From Candidatus Actinomarinales bacterium (GTDB lineage: Bacteria; Actinomycetota; Acidimicrobiia; Actinomarinales; Actinomarinaceae): a stretch of 41,127 bases of DNA. This document shows, piece by piece, positions 1-6,618 of this stretch. The DNA is taken from contig SGYT01000005.1 of assembly GCA_004214055.1 (NCBI GenBank), forward strand, positions 1 to 41,127, read 5' to 3'. Position numbers and translations under genes: made by a program. How positions within the stretch are numbered: position 1 is the stretch's first letter; every line of letters begins with the position of its first letter. The notes beneath the pieces are model-generated. The model searched no databases. It had not been told where the DNA came from and was given only the letters and a program-made list of their open reading frames with translations.

Positions 1-1266
1 TTATTTACAAAACCCAGTACAGCTAGAAATGCAAATATATTAGCAGCAACTGGAATGCTGATAGGAGTTGCTCTTACAATTTATACAAATATTGAATTTA
101 ATAATTTATTGTTTTGGTTAGTTACCTTAGGAGGGTTCTTGATTGGGGCTATGTTAGCAAGGTTGATTAAAATGACCGAGATGCCAGAGTTGGTTGCTCT
201 TTTTAATGGACTTGGTGGAGGGGCATCTGCCCTTATTGCTTTTGTAGATTTAAATTTCTATGGATCAAGTGCTATATCAGCTTTTTCTTTGATACTAGGA
301 AGCATAACTATTAGTGGAAGCTTCATAGCAGTATTAAAACTCCGAAATAAATTAAATATTAAGAGTGGTTATCTCTCGTTGGTTAACATCACCAGCTTTA
401 TATTTCTAGCATTGCTAGTGTTTTATCTCTTTAACAATGCATCTTTTGCAAACTTGGCAGTTGTTGCTCTTCTTTTAGGAGCACTTCGAGTTGTGTTAAT
501 CGGAGGTGCTGATATGCCCGTCGTTGTAGCTCTGCTTAATTCTTTATCTGGAGTAGCGGCAATGTCAGCAGGGTTTATAGTTTCAAATGTTATCTTGATT
601 ATTGGTGGATCTTTGGTGGGTGCATCAGGAATTATTCTGACACTACTAATGTGTGAGTCCATGAATCGAAATATTCTTAATGTTCTTAAAGGAGGTTTTG
701 GAGGTGTTTCAGATACAGATAACGAATATAGTAAGGACCCTATTTCCGCAACTCCTGAAGATGTTGCAATTAGCCTAAGTTATGCAGAAAAAGTCATTAT
801 CGTCCCAGGTTACGGAATGGCTGTAGCTCAAGCACAATCTTCTATTAAAGATTTAACTGACATGCTAAAAAATATGGGAATTCAAGTAAAATTTGCAATT
901 CATCCAGTAGCTGGGCGTATGCCAGGGCATATGAATGTTCTTTTGGCAGAAGTTGATATTGACTATGAAGATTTAATTGAAATGGATGAAATCAATAAAG
1001 ATTTTTCTAATTCTGATGTTTGTTTAATTGTTGGTGCGAATGATGTCGTTAACCCAAGTGCCCGCAATAATGAAGATTCTCCAATATATGGAATGCCAAT
1101 ATTAGATGCAGATAAATCAAAACAGGTTGTGGTTATTAAGAGGTCAATGTCACCAGGTTATGCAGGTATTGCAAATCCTTTATTTGTAAATGAAAATACT
1201 AGAATGCTCTTTTCTGATGCAAAAGATGGATTAAATCAAATACTGAATTCTTTTGCCCAGGTTTAG
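1..1266 (+). CDS. pntB: NAD(P) transhydrogenase subunit beta, 5'-truncated by window edge
   Basis: Beta subunit of proton-translocating transhydrogenase, which uses the proton gradient to move hydride from NADH to NADP. The track starts at an internal Met at 55, but the frame is open to base 1 and the residues before it (LFTKPSTARNANILAATG) match the family's N-terminal segment, so the gene begins outside the window, probably 25-40 residues earlier. The first half is a bundle of membrane helices containing the MTEMPELVAL loop. The second half is the NADP-binding domain III, with VPGYGMAVAQAQ, GRMPGHMNVLLAEVDI, VGANDVVNPSAR and KRSMSPGYAGI, all well conserved. In a rhodopsin-bearing cell this enzyme could turn light-driven proton motive force into NADPH; that link is inference. 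It converges on the photolyase gene, with an 18-bp gap. Confidence 0.95.
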   Translation, partial: LFTKPSTARNANILAATGMLIGVALTIYTNIEFNNLLFWLVTLGGFLIGAMLARLIKMTEMPELVALFNGLGGGASALIAFVDLNFYGSSAISAFSLILGSITISGSFIAVLKLRNKLNIKSGYLSLVNITSFIFLALLVFYLFNNASFANLAVVALLLGALRVVLIGGADMPVVVALLNSLSGVAAMSAGFIVSNVILIIGGSLVGASGIILTLLMCESMNRNILNVLKGGFGGVSDTDNEYSKDPISATPEDVAISLSYAEKVIIVPGYGMAVAQAQSSIKDLTDMLKNMGIQVKFAIHPVAGRMPGHMNVLLAEVDIDYEDLIEMDEINKDFSNSDVCLIVGANDVVNPSARNNEDSPIYGMPILDADKSKQVVVIKRSMSPGYAGIANPLFVNENTRMLFSDAKDGLNQILNSFAQV

Positions 1267-1284
1267 ATAGTTTTTTTATCTAAA
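1262..1284. terminator. AT-rich hairpin between convergent pntB and phr
   Basis: TTTAGATA and TATCTAAA form perfect 8-bp arms around a T-rich 7-nt loop. The hairpin covers the pntB stop codon and ends at the photolyase stop. It may end transcription from both sides, but the stem is AT-only and weak. Confidence 0.35.
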
Positions 1285-2748
1285 TTAAGACCATTTTTCT
1301 AAATAGCCTGATAAATTAAATTTTTTAGCTGTTGAGTCAGATGTCATGTATCTTATTTTTCCAAAAATAGGTCTTTCTGGTCCCCATGCTCTGTCATATC
1401 TGCCTAGAGTCCAAAAAATTCCTGAATAAGAATTAGGATCTCTTCCGTCTAATGCATATTTATTGTTTAGTTGAATCATGTAATTTAGTGCTGTTTTAGG
1501 ATGTTCAGTCCATTCTAAGATTTTTTTACCCCATAACATGCGTAAATAATTCTGAATTATTCCCTCTTCTTTAAGTTGCTTTTGGGCGGCGTTCCAGACT
1601 TCATCATGGGTTTTTGAATTTTCTAACTCTTCAAAACTATAAATATGCTCTCTTTCGTCTTTCGAATGCTCTTCTAATGTTTCTAATGCCCATTCTGGTA
1701 AAGACTCGTACTGATCATAATTAGATTTGTACACACATGTATGAAAGCCCACTTCTCTCCAAGTGATTAATTGGTCTAAGAAGCCTTCTGCATTCTCAGA
1801 CATACCCCACCACTCTCTTCTGTTTCCAACTTTTTTTTCATTTGTTTTATCTTTACTCCAGCCCTCCATTTCTGCAATCTTTTTAAATACTTCGTAAGAA
1901 GAAAGGTTTCCAAAATGAAAGTATGGGGATAGCCCGCTACCTACATCTTCTGAAGGGTGGCTTCTTCTTTCTGAGTAATCATTAAAACTATTTTCAAGAA
2001 AATTATCCATCCTTTCTTTGGCAGCTTTATAGCCTCCGGTAATATTCGATACCTTGACACTTTTATCTACCGGCAGCTCACTGACAAACTCCGGAATATT
2101 TATCTCGATAAAGTTTGTTGGCTCCCATTTTTTTAGAGTTGCTTTAATCAAGTCTTTATTGAAACTATTCTTTAATTTAGCTACTGGATTTTCTGCCGGA
2201 GGAGATTCTAAATGTTCAGCTATATTCTTGTGCATATTTCTTCTGAAGTCGTGTGCTCTTACAAATTCTTTTTCTGCTGATCGAATAGGCATTAAGCCGT
2301 TGGAGTCAACTATTTCATATTTACATGTAACAATTCCTTTTCCCTTAGCTGCCATTTGAGGAATGAAGTATGCTGGATAATCGTCAGAAATAACTACTGA
2401 AGCTTTTGATGCAAGACTTTCAAGTAAGCCATTTATTTCACCTACACTAGTCTCTACAAATGGAAAATATCCTGCTTTTGTCTCATAAAGTAAATCGTAA
2501 TTATCTTTCATGCTTTCAATAATGAATTGTTGAAATCTATCACTTGCCCACTCATATTGAAGTTGCAATGGTTCAAATATAAGTAGTGGTTTATTTAATT
2601 CATTTGCCCACTCAATAGCTCTTTGTAAAGCATGGTTGTATCGTGTTCTTCTATACATAAGAAGCCAGTACAGAACGTATTCGCCAGTTTCAATATTTGG
2701 CTCTGTATCGTTTAAAATATTTATTCTGTTTTTATTTACTTTTAACAT
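1285..2748 (-). CDS. phr: Class II CPD photolyase (deoxyribodipyrimidine photo-lyase)
   Basis: Repairs UV-made cyclobutane pyrimidine dimers in DNA using FAD and blue light. The 487 aa are close to the class II length. The N-terminal Rossmann-like antenna domain begins around EYVLYWLLMYRRTRYNHAL. The C-terminal FAD-binding domain has SGLSPYFHFGNLSSYEV, EGFLDQLITWREVGF, EHIYSFEELENSKTHDEVWN and DGRDPNSYSGIFWTLGRY followed by ERPIFGKIRYM, a class II series. It is divergent from the rhodopsin gene, with a shared 121-bp promoter region holding two strong dyads, so both light-related genes are probably co-regulated (inference). The start ATG at 2748 lies just after the spacer. Confidence 0.93.
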   Translation of the reverse strand: MLKVNKNRINILNDTEPNIETGEYVLYWLLMYRRTRYNHALQRAIEWANELNKPLLIFEPLQLQYEWASDRFQQFIIESMKDNYDLLYETKAGYFPFVETSVGEINGLLESLASKASVVISDDYPAYFIPQMAAKGKGIVTCKYEIVDSNGLMPIRSAEKEFVRAHDFRRNMHKNIAEHLESPPAENPVAKLKNSFNKDLIKATLKKWEPTNFIEINIPEFVSELPVDKSVKVSNITGGYKAAKERMDNFLENSFNDYSERRSHPSEDVGSGLSPYFHFGNLSSYEVFKKIAEMEGWSKDKTNEKKVGNRREWWGMSENAEGFLDQLITWREVGFHTCVYKSNYDQYESLPEWALETLEEHSKDEREHIYSFEELENSKTHDEVWNAAQKQLKEEGIIQNYLRMLWGKKILEWTEHPKTALNYMIQLNNKYALDGRDPNSYSGIFWTLGRYDRAWGPERPIFGKIRYMTSDSTAKKFNLSGYLEKWS

Positions 2749-2779
2749 CTATATACCTATTATAAAAAAAATCTAAAAC

Positions 2780-2799
2780 TTTGTGAATAATTTCACAAA
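2780..2799. promoter_or_regulatory. CRP/GlxR-like dyad 1 (phr side)
   Basis: TTTGTGAA and TTCACAAA are perfect 8-bp arms separated by 4 bp, which contains TGTGA-N6-TCACA, the textbook site of CRP-family regulators. It lies where the photolyase transcript would begin: a perfect TATAAT on the minus strand reads from 2808 to 2803. The minus strand of this dyad also reads TTATTCACA, which fits a DnaA-box consensus, but the symmetry favours a dimeric regulator. Confidence 0.6.
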
Positions 2800-2816
2800 C
2801 ATATTATATTTGTATT

Positions 2817-2844
2817 ATACATTGTGAATTATTTCACAATGTAT
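2817..2844. promoter_or_regulatory. CRP/GlxR-like dyad 2 (rhodopsin side)
   Basis: ATACATTGTGAA and TTCACAATGTAT are perfect 12-bp arms around TTAT. The core TGTGA-N2-TA-N2-TCACA also fits the consensus known for actinobacterial GlxR. Its centre is 41 bp from that of dyad 1, close to four helical turns, so the two would face the same side of the DNA. It overlaps a possible plus-strand minus-10 element (TATTAT, 2813-2818) for the rhodopsin gene, so binding here could block or tune that promoter. A third half-site, ATGTGAAA, sits at 2851-2858 just before the ribosome binding site. Confidence 0.65.
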
Positions 2845-2869
2845 TAAAGAATGTGAAAAGAGGAAAAAA

Positions 2870-3544
2870 ATGGAAGAGCTAACATATAGGCTTTTTATGG
2901 TTGGTACTGTGGGAATGCTTGCAGCTACTGTTTACCTATTAATGGCCTCAAGAGAAGTTGATGCTAAATACAGAAGAGGTGTTTACATATCTGCTCTTGT
3001 AACGGGTATCGCTTATTACCACTACAACAAAATGACTGCATCATATTTACTTAATCCAGGTGAATTTGATACAGGATTGAGATATGTTGACTGGGTATTA
3101 ACTGTACCGTTAATGTTCGTCGAAATTATTGCAATTACTTCCGTGGGGGCAGTTGCAACAAAGAAATTTAGAGATTGGGGCTTTGCCGGTCTTGTAATGA
3201 TAGGAGCTGGATATTTTGGAGAAATCTCTGAGGCATCATCAACCAACTACTGGATTGGTTTTGTCTTGGCAATGGCTGCATATATTTATCTAATGTTTCA
3301 ATTACAAAATGAAGGTGAAGGAATGTCAGGGGATGAGCTAGTTCAATTTAATAAAATTAAGAACTTAATATTTATTGGTTGGATAATCTATCCATTAGGC
3401 TATATTTCACCAGTTTTGGGATCAGATCTAGGAGCGCTTAGAGAGCTTCTTTATAACGTTGCCGATATTGTAAACAAAGTGGGTCTTGGAGTTTTGGTAC
3501 TTGGCTTAGCAAGAATTAAGTCAGGCGAAAAAATAAATTCCTAA
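2870..3544 (+). CDS. Proton-pumping rhodopsin (DTE type, green-tuned)
   Basis: Seven-helix retinal protein of 224 aa that should pump protons outward on illumination. Helix C carries Asp74, Thr78 and Glu85, the DTE triad of proteorhodopsin-type pumps (acceptor, Thr, donor). Met82 stands at the spectral tuning position, where Leu or Met gives green and Gln gives blue absorption. His51 in helix B matches the conserved His that pairs with the acceptor Asp. Lys203 in DIVNKVGLG is the Schiff-base lysine and WIIYPLGY is helix F. By eye, Phe131 aligns where carotenoid-binding rhodopsins have a Gly window, so an antenna is not expected, though this alignment is uncertain. GAGGAAAAAA precedes the ATG. 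No retinal synthesis gene is in view. Confidence 0.96.
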   Translation: MEELTYRLFMVGTVGMLAATVYLLMASREVDAKYRRGVYISALVTGIAYYHYNKMTASYLLNPGEFDTGLRYVDWVLTVPLMFVEIIAITSVGAVATKKFRDWGFAGLVMIGAGYFGEISEASSTNYWIGFVLAMAAYIYLMFQLQNEGEGMSGDELVQFNKIKNLIFIGWIIYPLGYISPVLGSDLGALRELLYNVADIVNKVGLGVLVLGLARIKSGEKINS

Positions 3545-3571
3545 GCTTATACACCCTCCCATGTATAGCTC

Positions 3572-3609
3572 GTTTAAACAGGTGACTAGCGATAGCTGCC
3601 TGTTTAAAC
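3572..3609 (+). terminator. Long stem-loop with GNRA tetraloop after the rhodopsin gene
   Basis: GTTTAAACAGG and CCTGTTTAAAC are perfect 11-bp arms. The stem continues inward through two G-U pairs and one A-C mismatch to CTA/TAG, closed by GCGA, giving about 17 pairs in all. No clear T tract follows (TAAAAAATTG). It may therefore be a 3' stabiliser or processing end rather than a classic intrinsic terminator. Confidence 0.55.
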
Positions 3610-3621
3610 TAAAAAATTGAT

Positions 3622-3753
3622 TTATTTATCTTTTTTAAGGTATTTAAGATCAATTCTAATTAACCCGATTACAAAAAAAGTAAGGGTTGTAACTGGAAAG
3701 AGAAGAATAATAAAATACGGATTTGAAATTAAAGTTTTTAGTAACTCAGACAT
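3622..3753 (-). CDS. Putative 43-aa single-span membrane protein
   Basis: Too short for the track. The frame reads MSELLKTLISNPYFIILLFP and continues with a hydrophobic stretch, ending IRIDLKYLKKDK. It has one membrane segment of about 20 residues (roughly 12-33) and a basic tail, so the C-terminus is predicted to face the cytoplasm. No good Shine-Dalgarno is seen before the ATG. It is convergent with the rhodopsin gene and separated from it by the long stem-loop. No family is recognised. The clean membrane-protein composition in this AT-rich DNA supports it, but a chance frame cannot be excluded. Confidence 0.4.
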   Translation of the reverse strand: MSELLKTLISNPYFIILLFPVTTLTFFVIGLIRIDLKYLKKDK

Positions 3754-3856
3754 ACATAAAATTTTATATACAAACCTGTATTAGACAAAAAAAATACAGA
3801 GAATTTCTTATTAATAAAAAACTCATCTAGTGTGTAATTGTTAAGGAAAGGAAATA

Positions 3857-4015
3857 ATGACAAGAATCAGTCTTTATGCAAGTATTGTATCTGTTCTAGT
3901 ATCAGTTTATATATTTGCTTTTATGGATGAACCTCATTTAGCTATTTATATAGGCTTGTGGGCTCCAACCCTTATTCTATATGGGCAAGCTTACGACAAC
4001 GCTAACAAAAGCTAG
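3857..4015 (+). CDS. Small two-span membrane protein (52 aa), unknown function
   Basis: Absent from the track because of its size. It is preceded by AAGGAAAGGAAATA, a good ribosome binding site. The protein starts MTRISLYASIVSVLVSVYIF and has a second hydrophobic segment after FMDEPHLA (AIYIGLWAPTLILYG), then a polar tail QAYDNANKS. The TAG stop abuts the next ATG (TAGATG), suggesting translational coupling with the 34-aa gene behind it. It lies downstream of the rhodopsin gene. I do not recognise the family; the ribosome binding site and coupled partner make it more likely real than chance. Confidence 0.6.
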   Translation: MTRISLYASIVSVLVSVYIFAFMDEPHLAIYIGLWAPTLILYGQAYDNANKS

Positions 4016-4120
4016 ATGTTTACAATGAAAAAAGTAGATAAAATATTTTTTTGGACTTTTTTATTTTTTGCGTTTGTAATGCACGCATACCTTGTTTTAT
4101 CTACTTTTTTAAATAATTAA
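4016..4120 (+). CDS. Small single-span membrane protein (34 aa), coupled to upstream gene
   Basis: The ATG follows directly on the stop codon of the 52-aa gene. The product begins MFTMKKVDKIFFWTFLFF and ends VLSTFLNN. A positively charged start followed by one long hydrophobic helix gives an inside-to-outside topology. An alternative start is the second Met (4025). No family is recognised. Such paired micro-proteins often join a larger membrane complex, but nothing here says which. Confidence 0.5.
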   Translation: MFTMKKVDKIFFWTFLFFAFVMHAYLVLSTFLNN

Positions 4121-4172
4121 TTTAAACTTTCTTCATATCTAACAGTATTTATTCCTGATAGGATTAGATTCT

Positions 4173-4634
4173 GTGAGTAGTTTAAGAGAAAAAATAAAAA
4201 TGTCTCAAGAAGAAACTCTTCTCTTTCTTAAGAAACAAATATCTCTACAAATAGGAACAATAAATAAAGATGGGAGTCCCCATTTAACAACAATGTGGTA
4301 TCTATATGATGGAAGTAGATTCATTTTTCATACTTATACAAAATCACAAAAAATTATTAATTTAAAAAGAGACTCTAGGATCACACTTTTAACAGAAAAA
4401 GGTAGTCAATATTCTGACTTGCAAGGAATAATTGTATATGGAACTGCTGAAATTATAAGCGGCAAAGACAGTTTAGAAGAAGTAACCAGACATATGGAAG
4501 CAGTTGGAGAGAAGTATATTAAAGGTGAAGATGGTACTCAGTATTTAGAGGGTATGAAACTTCAAGCTCCTAAAAGATCTGTTGTTGTTGTTAAGCCATC
4601 TAAATTTATTTCTTGGGATCACACTAAAATTTGA
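4173..4634 (+). CDS. PPOX-class (F420/flavin-binding) split-barrel oxidoreductase
   Basis: A 153-aa split beta-barrel protein of the pyridoxamine-phosphate-oxidase-like superfamily. The strand QIGTINKDGSPHLTTMWYLYDG, then FIFHTYTKSQKIINLKRDSRITLL, is the usual cofactor-binding core, and VVVVKPSKFISWDHTK is the typical C-terminal strand. In actinobacteria such proteins mostly use F420 to reduce small molecules; the substrate cannot be read from sequence. The GTG start at 4173 has AGGAT upstream. An alternative ATG nine codons in (4200) would still keep the whole domain. Confidence 0.8.
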   Translation: MSSLREKIKMSQEETLLFLKKQISLQIGTINKDGSPHLTTMWYLYDGSRFIFHTYTKSQKIINLKRDSRITLLTEKGSQYSDLQGIIVYGTAEIISGKDSLEEVTRHMEAVGEKYIKGEDGTQYLEGMKLQAPKRSVVVVKPSKFISWDHTKI

Positions 4635-4662
4635 GACTAAGAAAAGGCTCTAGGTATTTCTT

Positions 4663-5073
4663 TTAATTTCTTGATTCTAGATATTCTTTTAAACCTTCTA
4701 AGTCATCAACAATATTTTCGCCAAATTTAAATAACCCCCATGTAAAATTATTTATTGGTTTAACATTATTTGCGTTTATGCCTAGTAGTTCCTTACCTTT
4801 TGCATACGAGTAGCCTACCTCAGCCGCAGTTCCAGAGTCTACATCCCTTCCTGTTAATAAAGCTACAACAATATCTGCAGAGTCTAAATATTCCATATCT
4901 ACATCAAATACTTTGATCCTTTTCTCTAGAGTAAATTCACCTGTAATTAAACCAGCATCTCTATGAGGTAAAAAAACATCGTATGAATAACTTTCTATAA
5001 TCTCAGCTATTTTTTCTAAATAACTTCTTTCATGATCATCAAATAATGGTCCAGCTATGTAAACTTTTTTCAT
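4663..5073 (-). CDS. Nucleoside 2-deoxyribosyltransferase family protein
   Basis: A 136-aa protein that either transfers deoxyribose between bases or hydrolyses nucleotide N-glycosidic bonds. KKVYIAGPLF at the N-terminus is the family's first strand and loop. DVDSGTAAEVGYSYAKGKEL (residues 77-96) contains the catalytic Glu85 and the Asp/Ser/Gly that bind the sugar. D58 in FDVDMEYLDSADIVVAL fits the second conserved acidic region. The gene is followed in the operon sense by nothing and preceded by a DUF3445 gene two bases away, so the two are probably co-transcribed. The role is most likely nucleoside salvage or nucleotide sanitation. Confidence 0.85.
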   Translation of the reverse strand: MKKVYIAGPLFDDHERSYLEKIAEIIESYSYDVFLPHRDAGLITGEFTLEKRIKVFDVDMEYLDSADIVVALLTGRDVDSGTAAEVGYSYAKGKELLGINANNVKPINNFTWGLFKFGENIVDDLEGLKEYLESRN

Positions 5074-5075
5074 AC

Positions 5076-5789
5076 TTATATTCTATTTAAAAATTCTTTA
5101 ACTTTCTTAAGGTCTTTATATTTTAAAATATCTTCTGTCATTGAGTTAATGCTCTCTAATATTCTTATGTCCCAAACTTCAGCTAATGGTATGACCTCCA
5201 CTTTGATAAAAAATAAGCTTGTTAAGTTATCTATTGGTGCTGTGGTCTGTGTTTCAACTCTAAAATATAAATTTTCAAATGTGCTTAATTCTGGTTTTTT
5301 GTAGTCTGGATATTCACTTAGTTCTTTGCTTGTGGTGATTGTCCAAACCCATCTCTTTATAGGTTTTTTTGTCATGTATTCAGAAATTTTCTTACTTGCT
5401 TTTATTAATTTCTGATTATCAGCAACTGGTTTGTGTATTACTGAGAGTTTTTTTCCTAATTTCTCTCTGGGTCTCCACCCACTGGGAAAACAGATTGAAG
5501 CAGCCTCCATTTTTCCTTTATGCATTATTGCAAAATCTTCCTCAACTTTTAGAGTAATTTCAGGAAGTGATCTTTCTTTGTCTAGGTTGCAAAATTTCGA
5601 AAATTTTTGGACTAAACCCAGGTTCTTCGAAATCGAGGTTTCTCCATATAGTTTTTCTCCTAGTAAATCAATTTGTCTTTTTTTCTCTTCTAAGTACTCT
5701 TCATCAGGATTTTGATTATAAATAGGACCCTTATGTATGTTCATTGTCGGATTATTTGTAAATGGTGTCTTAACAAAATCTATATTCAT
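5076..5789 (-). CDS. DUF3445 protein (heme-dependent oxidative N-demethylase-like)
   Basis: A 237-aa protein resembling DUF3445, the family that includes the heme-binding alpha subunit of oxidative N-demethylases. It shows the family pattern: FAIMHKGKMEAASICFPSGW, then RPREKLGKKLSVIHKPVA, and later NLYFRVETQTTAPI, where the family usually has RVERQT. PLAEVWDIRILESINSM closes the domain. Partner subunits of a demethylase are not present in the window, so the substrate is unknown. The ATG at 5789 is 31 bp from the divergent hydrolase start at 5821 if that start is TTG. Confidence 0.7.
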   Translation of the reverse strand: MNIDFVKTPFTNNPTMNIHKGPIYNQNPDEEYLEEKKRQIDLLGEKLYGETSISKNLGLVQKFSKFCNLDKERSLPEITLKVEEDFAIMHKGKMEAASICFPSGWRPREKLGKKLSVIHKPVADNQKLIKASKKISEYMTKKPIKRWVWTITTSKELSEYPDYKKPELSTFENLYFRVETQTTAPIDNLTSLFFIKVEVIPLAEVWDIRILESINSMTEDILKYKDLKKVKEFLNRI

Positions 5790-5820
5790 TAATATTAATT
5801 TAATACAGAAAAGAGGAAAA

Positions 5821-6561
5821 TTGGTAAATGCAGGTGTTTTATTGCTACATGGATTATTCGAACATAAAGGTAGGCACAGAATTAATGCCGAATGGTTTGA
5901 AAATCTAAATATAAAATCTCATTTAATCAATCTCCCTGGTCACGGCGATAATGTCGAAAATAGAGGTGATTTAGTCTCATGGGAAGAAAATAGTAAAGCT
6001 GTAATTGAAGGATTTAAAAGTTTAGAAAATAAAGAAAAGAGGATTTTATTTGGACATTCGTATGGTGGGCTTGTTGCTACCTATGCTGTTCTTAAACAGC
6101 TCATAGAACCAGATTACTTAATATTGACAGCTCCTCTTTTTGAAGATAATTATCCAAAATTTATAAGAAATCTTTCTGGAACAATGGCAAAAGTTGCCCC
6201 AAAGTTAAGGGCGCCTTCACCTGTAACAAGAAAGAATCTTTCAACAGATAAGAGTGTTTCTGAAGACTACTTTAATGATCCGTCCGTCTTTAGAAGCCTC
6301 ACTTTTAGATTTGGAAATGCTATTACAGAAGCACAAACATATGTAAATAATAATATCGAAAAATTAGAGATTCCTACAATAGTACTCCATGGAAAGGGGG
6401 ATGTTCTAGTCCCTATTTCTGGTTGTGAGAAAATCTCTCGATTAAACAACGTTACTTTTGTTGAAGTTGATAATTCTAAACATGAAATACTTAATCAAGA
6501 CACAAGACCATTTGCGTTAAGTGAAATACACCAATGGCTAAGGGGAAATAAAATTATTTAA
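5821..6561 (+). CDS. Alpha/beta hydrolase, monoacylglycerol-lipase-like
   Basis: A serine hydrolase of 246 aa. The track start at 5737 overlaps the divergent gene and adds unrelated residues; TTG at 5821 follows AGAGGAAAA and gives MVNAGVLLLHGLFEHKGRH, the normal beginning of the family. The oxyanion HGLFEH, LPGHGDN and the nucleophile elbow GHSYGG (Ser80) are clear, as are Asp194 in HGKGDVLVP and His221 in NSKHEI, which complete the triad. The family cleaves acyl esters of glycerol or lysolipids. No signal peptide is seen, so it should act in the cytoplasm. Confidence 0.85.
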   Translation: MVNAGVLLLHGLFEHKGRHRINAEWFENLNIKSHLINLPGHGDNVENRGDLVSWEENSKAVIEGFKSLENKEKRILFGHSYGGLVATYAVLKQLIEPDYLILTAPLFEDNYPKFIRNLSGTMAKVAPKLRAPSPVTRKNLSTDKSVSEDYFNDPSVFRSLTFRFGNAITEAQTYVNNNIEKLEIPTIVLHGKGDVLVPISGCEKISRLNNVTFVEVDNSKHEILNQDTRPFALSEIHQWLRGNKII

Positions 6562-6573
6562 TCTAAAACCTTT

Positions 6574-6590
6574 TTGCAAAGCATTTGCAA
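6574..6590. promoter_or_regulatory. Dyad overlapping the cbiM minus-35 region
   Basis: TTGCAAA-GCA-TTTGCAA is a perfect 7-bp inverted repeat with a 3-bp centre. It covers the likely minus-35 hexamer (TTGCAA, 6585-6590), a position suited to a repressor, perhaps one sensing nickel, cobalt or cobalamin. The regulator is not identified. Confidence 0.5.
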
Positions 6591-6612
6591 TAAGTACTAT
6601 CTATTTTATAAT
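6585..6612 (+). promoter_or_regulatory. Promoter of cbiM, probably giving a leaderless mRNA
   Basis: TTGCAA and a perfect TATAAT (6607-6612) are separated by 16 bp. The ATG begins only seven bases after the minus-10 element, so transcription should start at or next to the start codon. Confidence 0.6.
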
Positions 6613-6618
6613 TTAATT

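Noticed and set aside
423-662. Minus-strand ORF inside pntB and similar track lines within strong genes (for example 16892-17179, 26489-26875, 26930-27502, 40209-40751)
   Set aside because: They lie antisense within well-supported genes, have low-complexity or mirrored composition and no ribosome binding site.
2781-2790. DnaA box (TTATTCACA on the minus strand) in the rhodopsin promoter
   Set aside because: The site is half of a perfect dyad and its partner dyad lacks the box; a dimeric CRP-like regulator explains both sites better.
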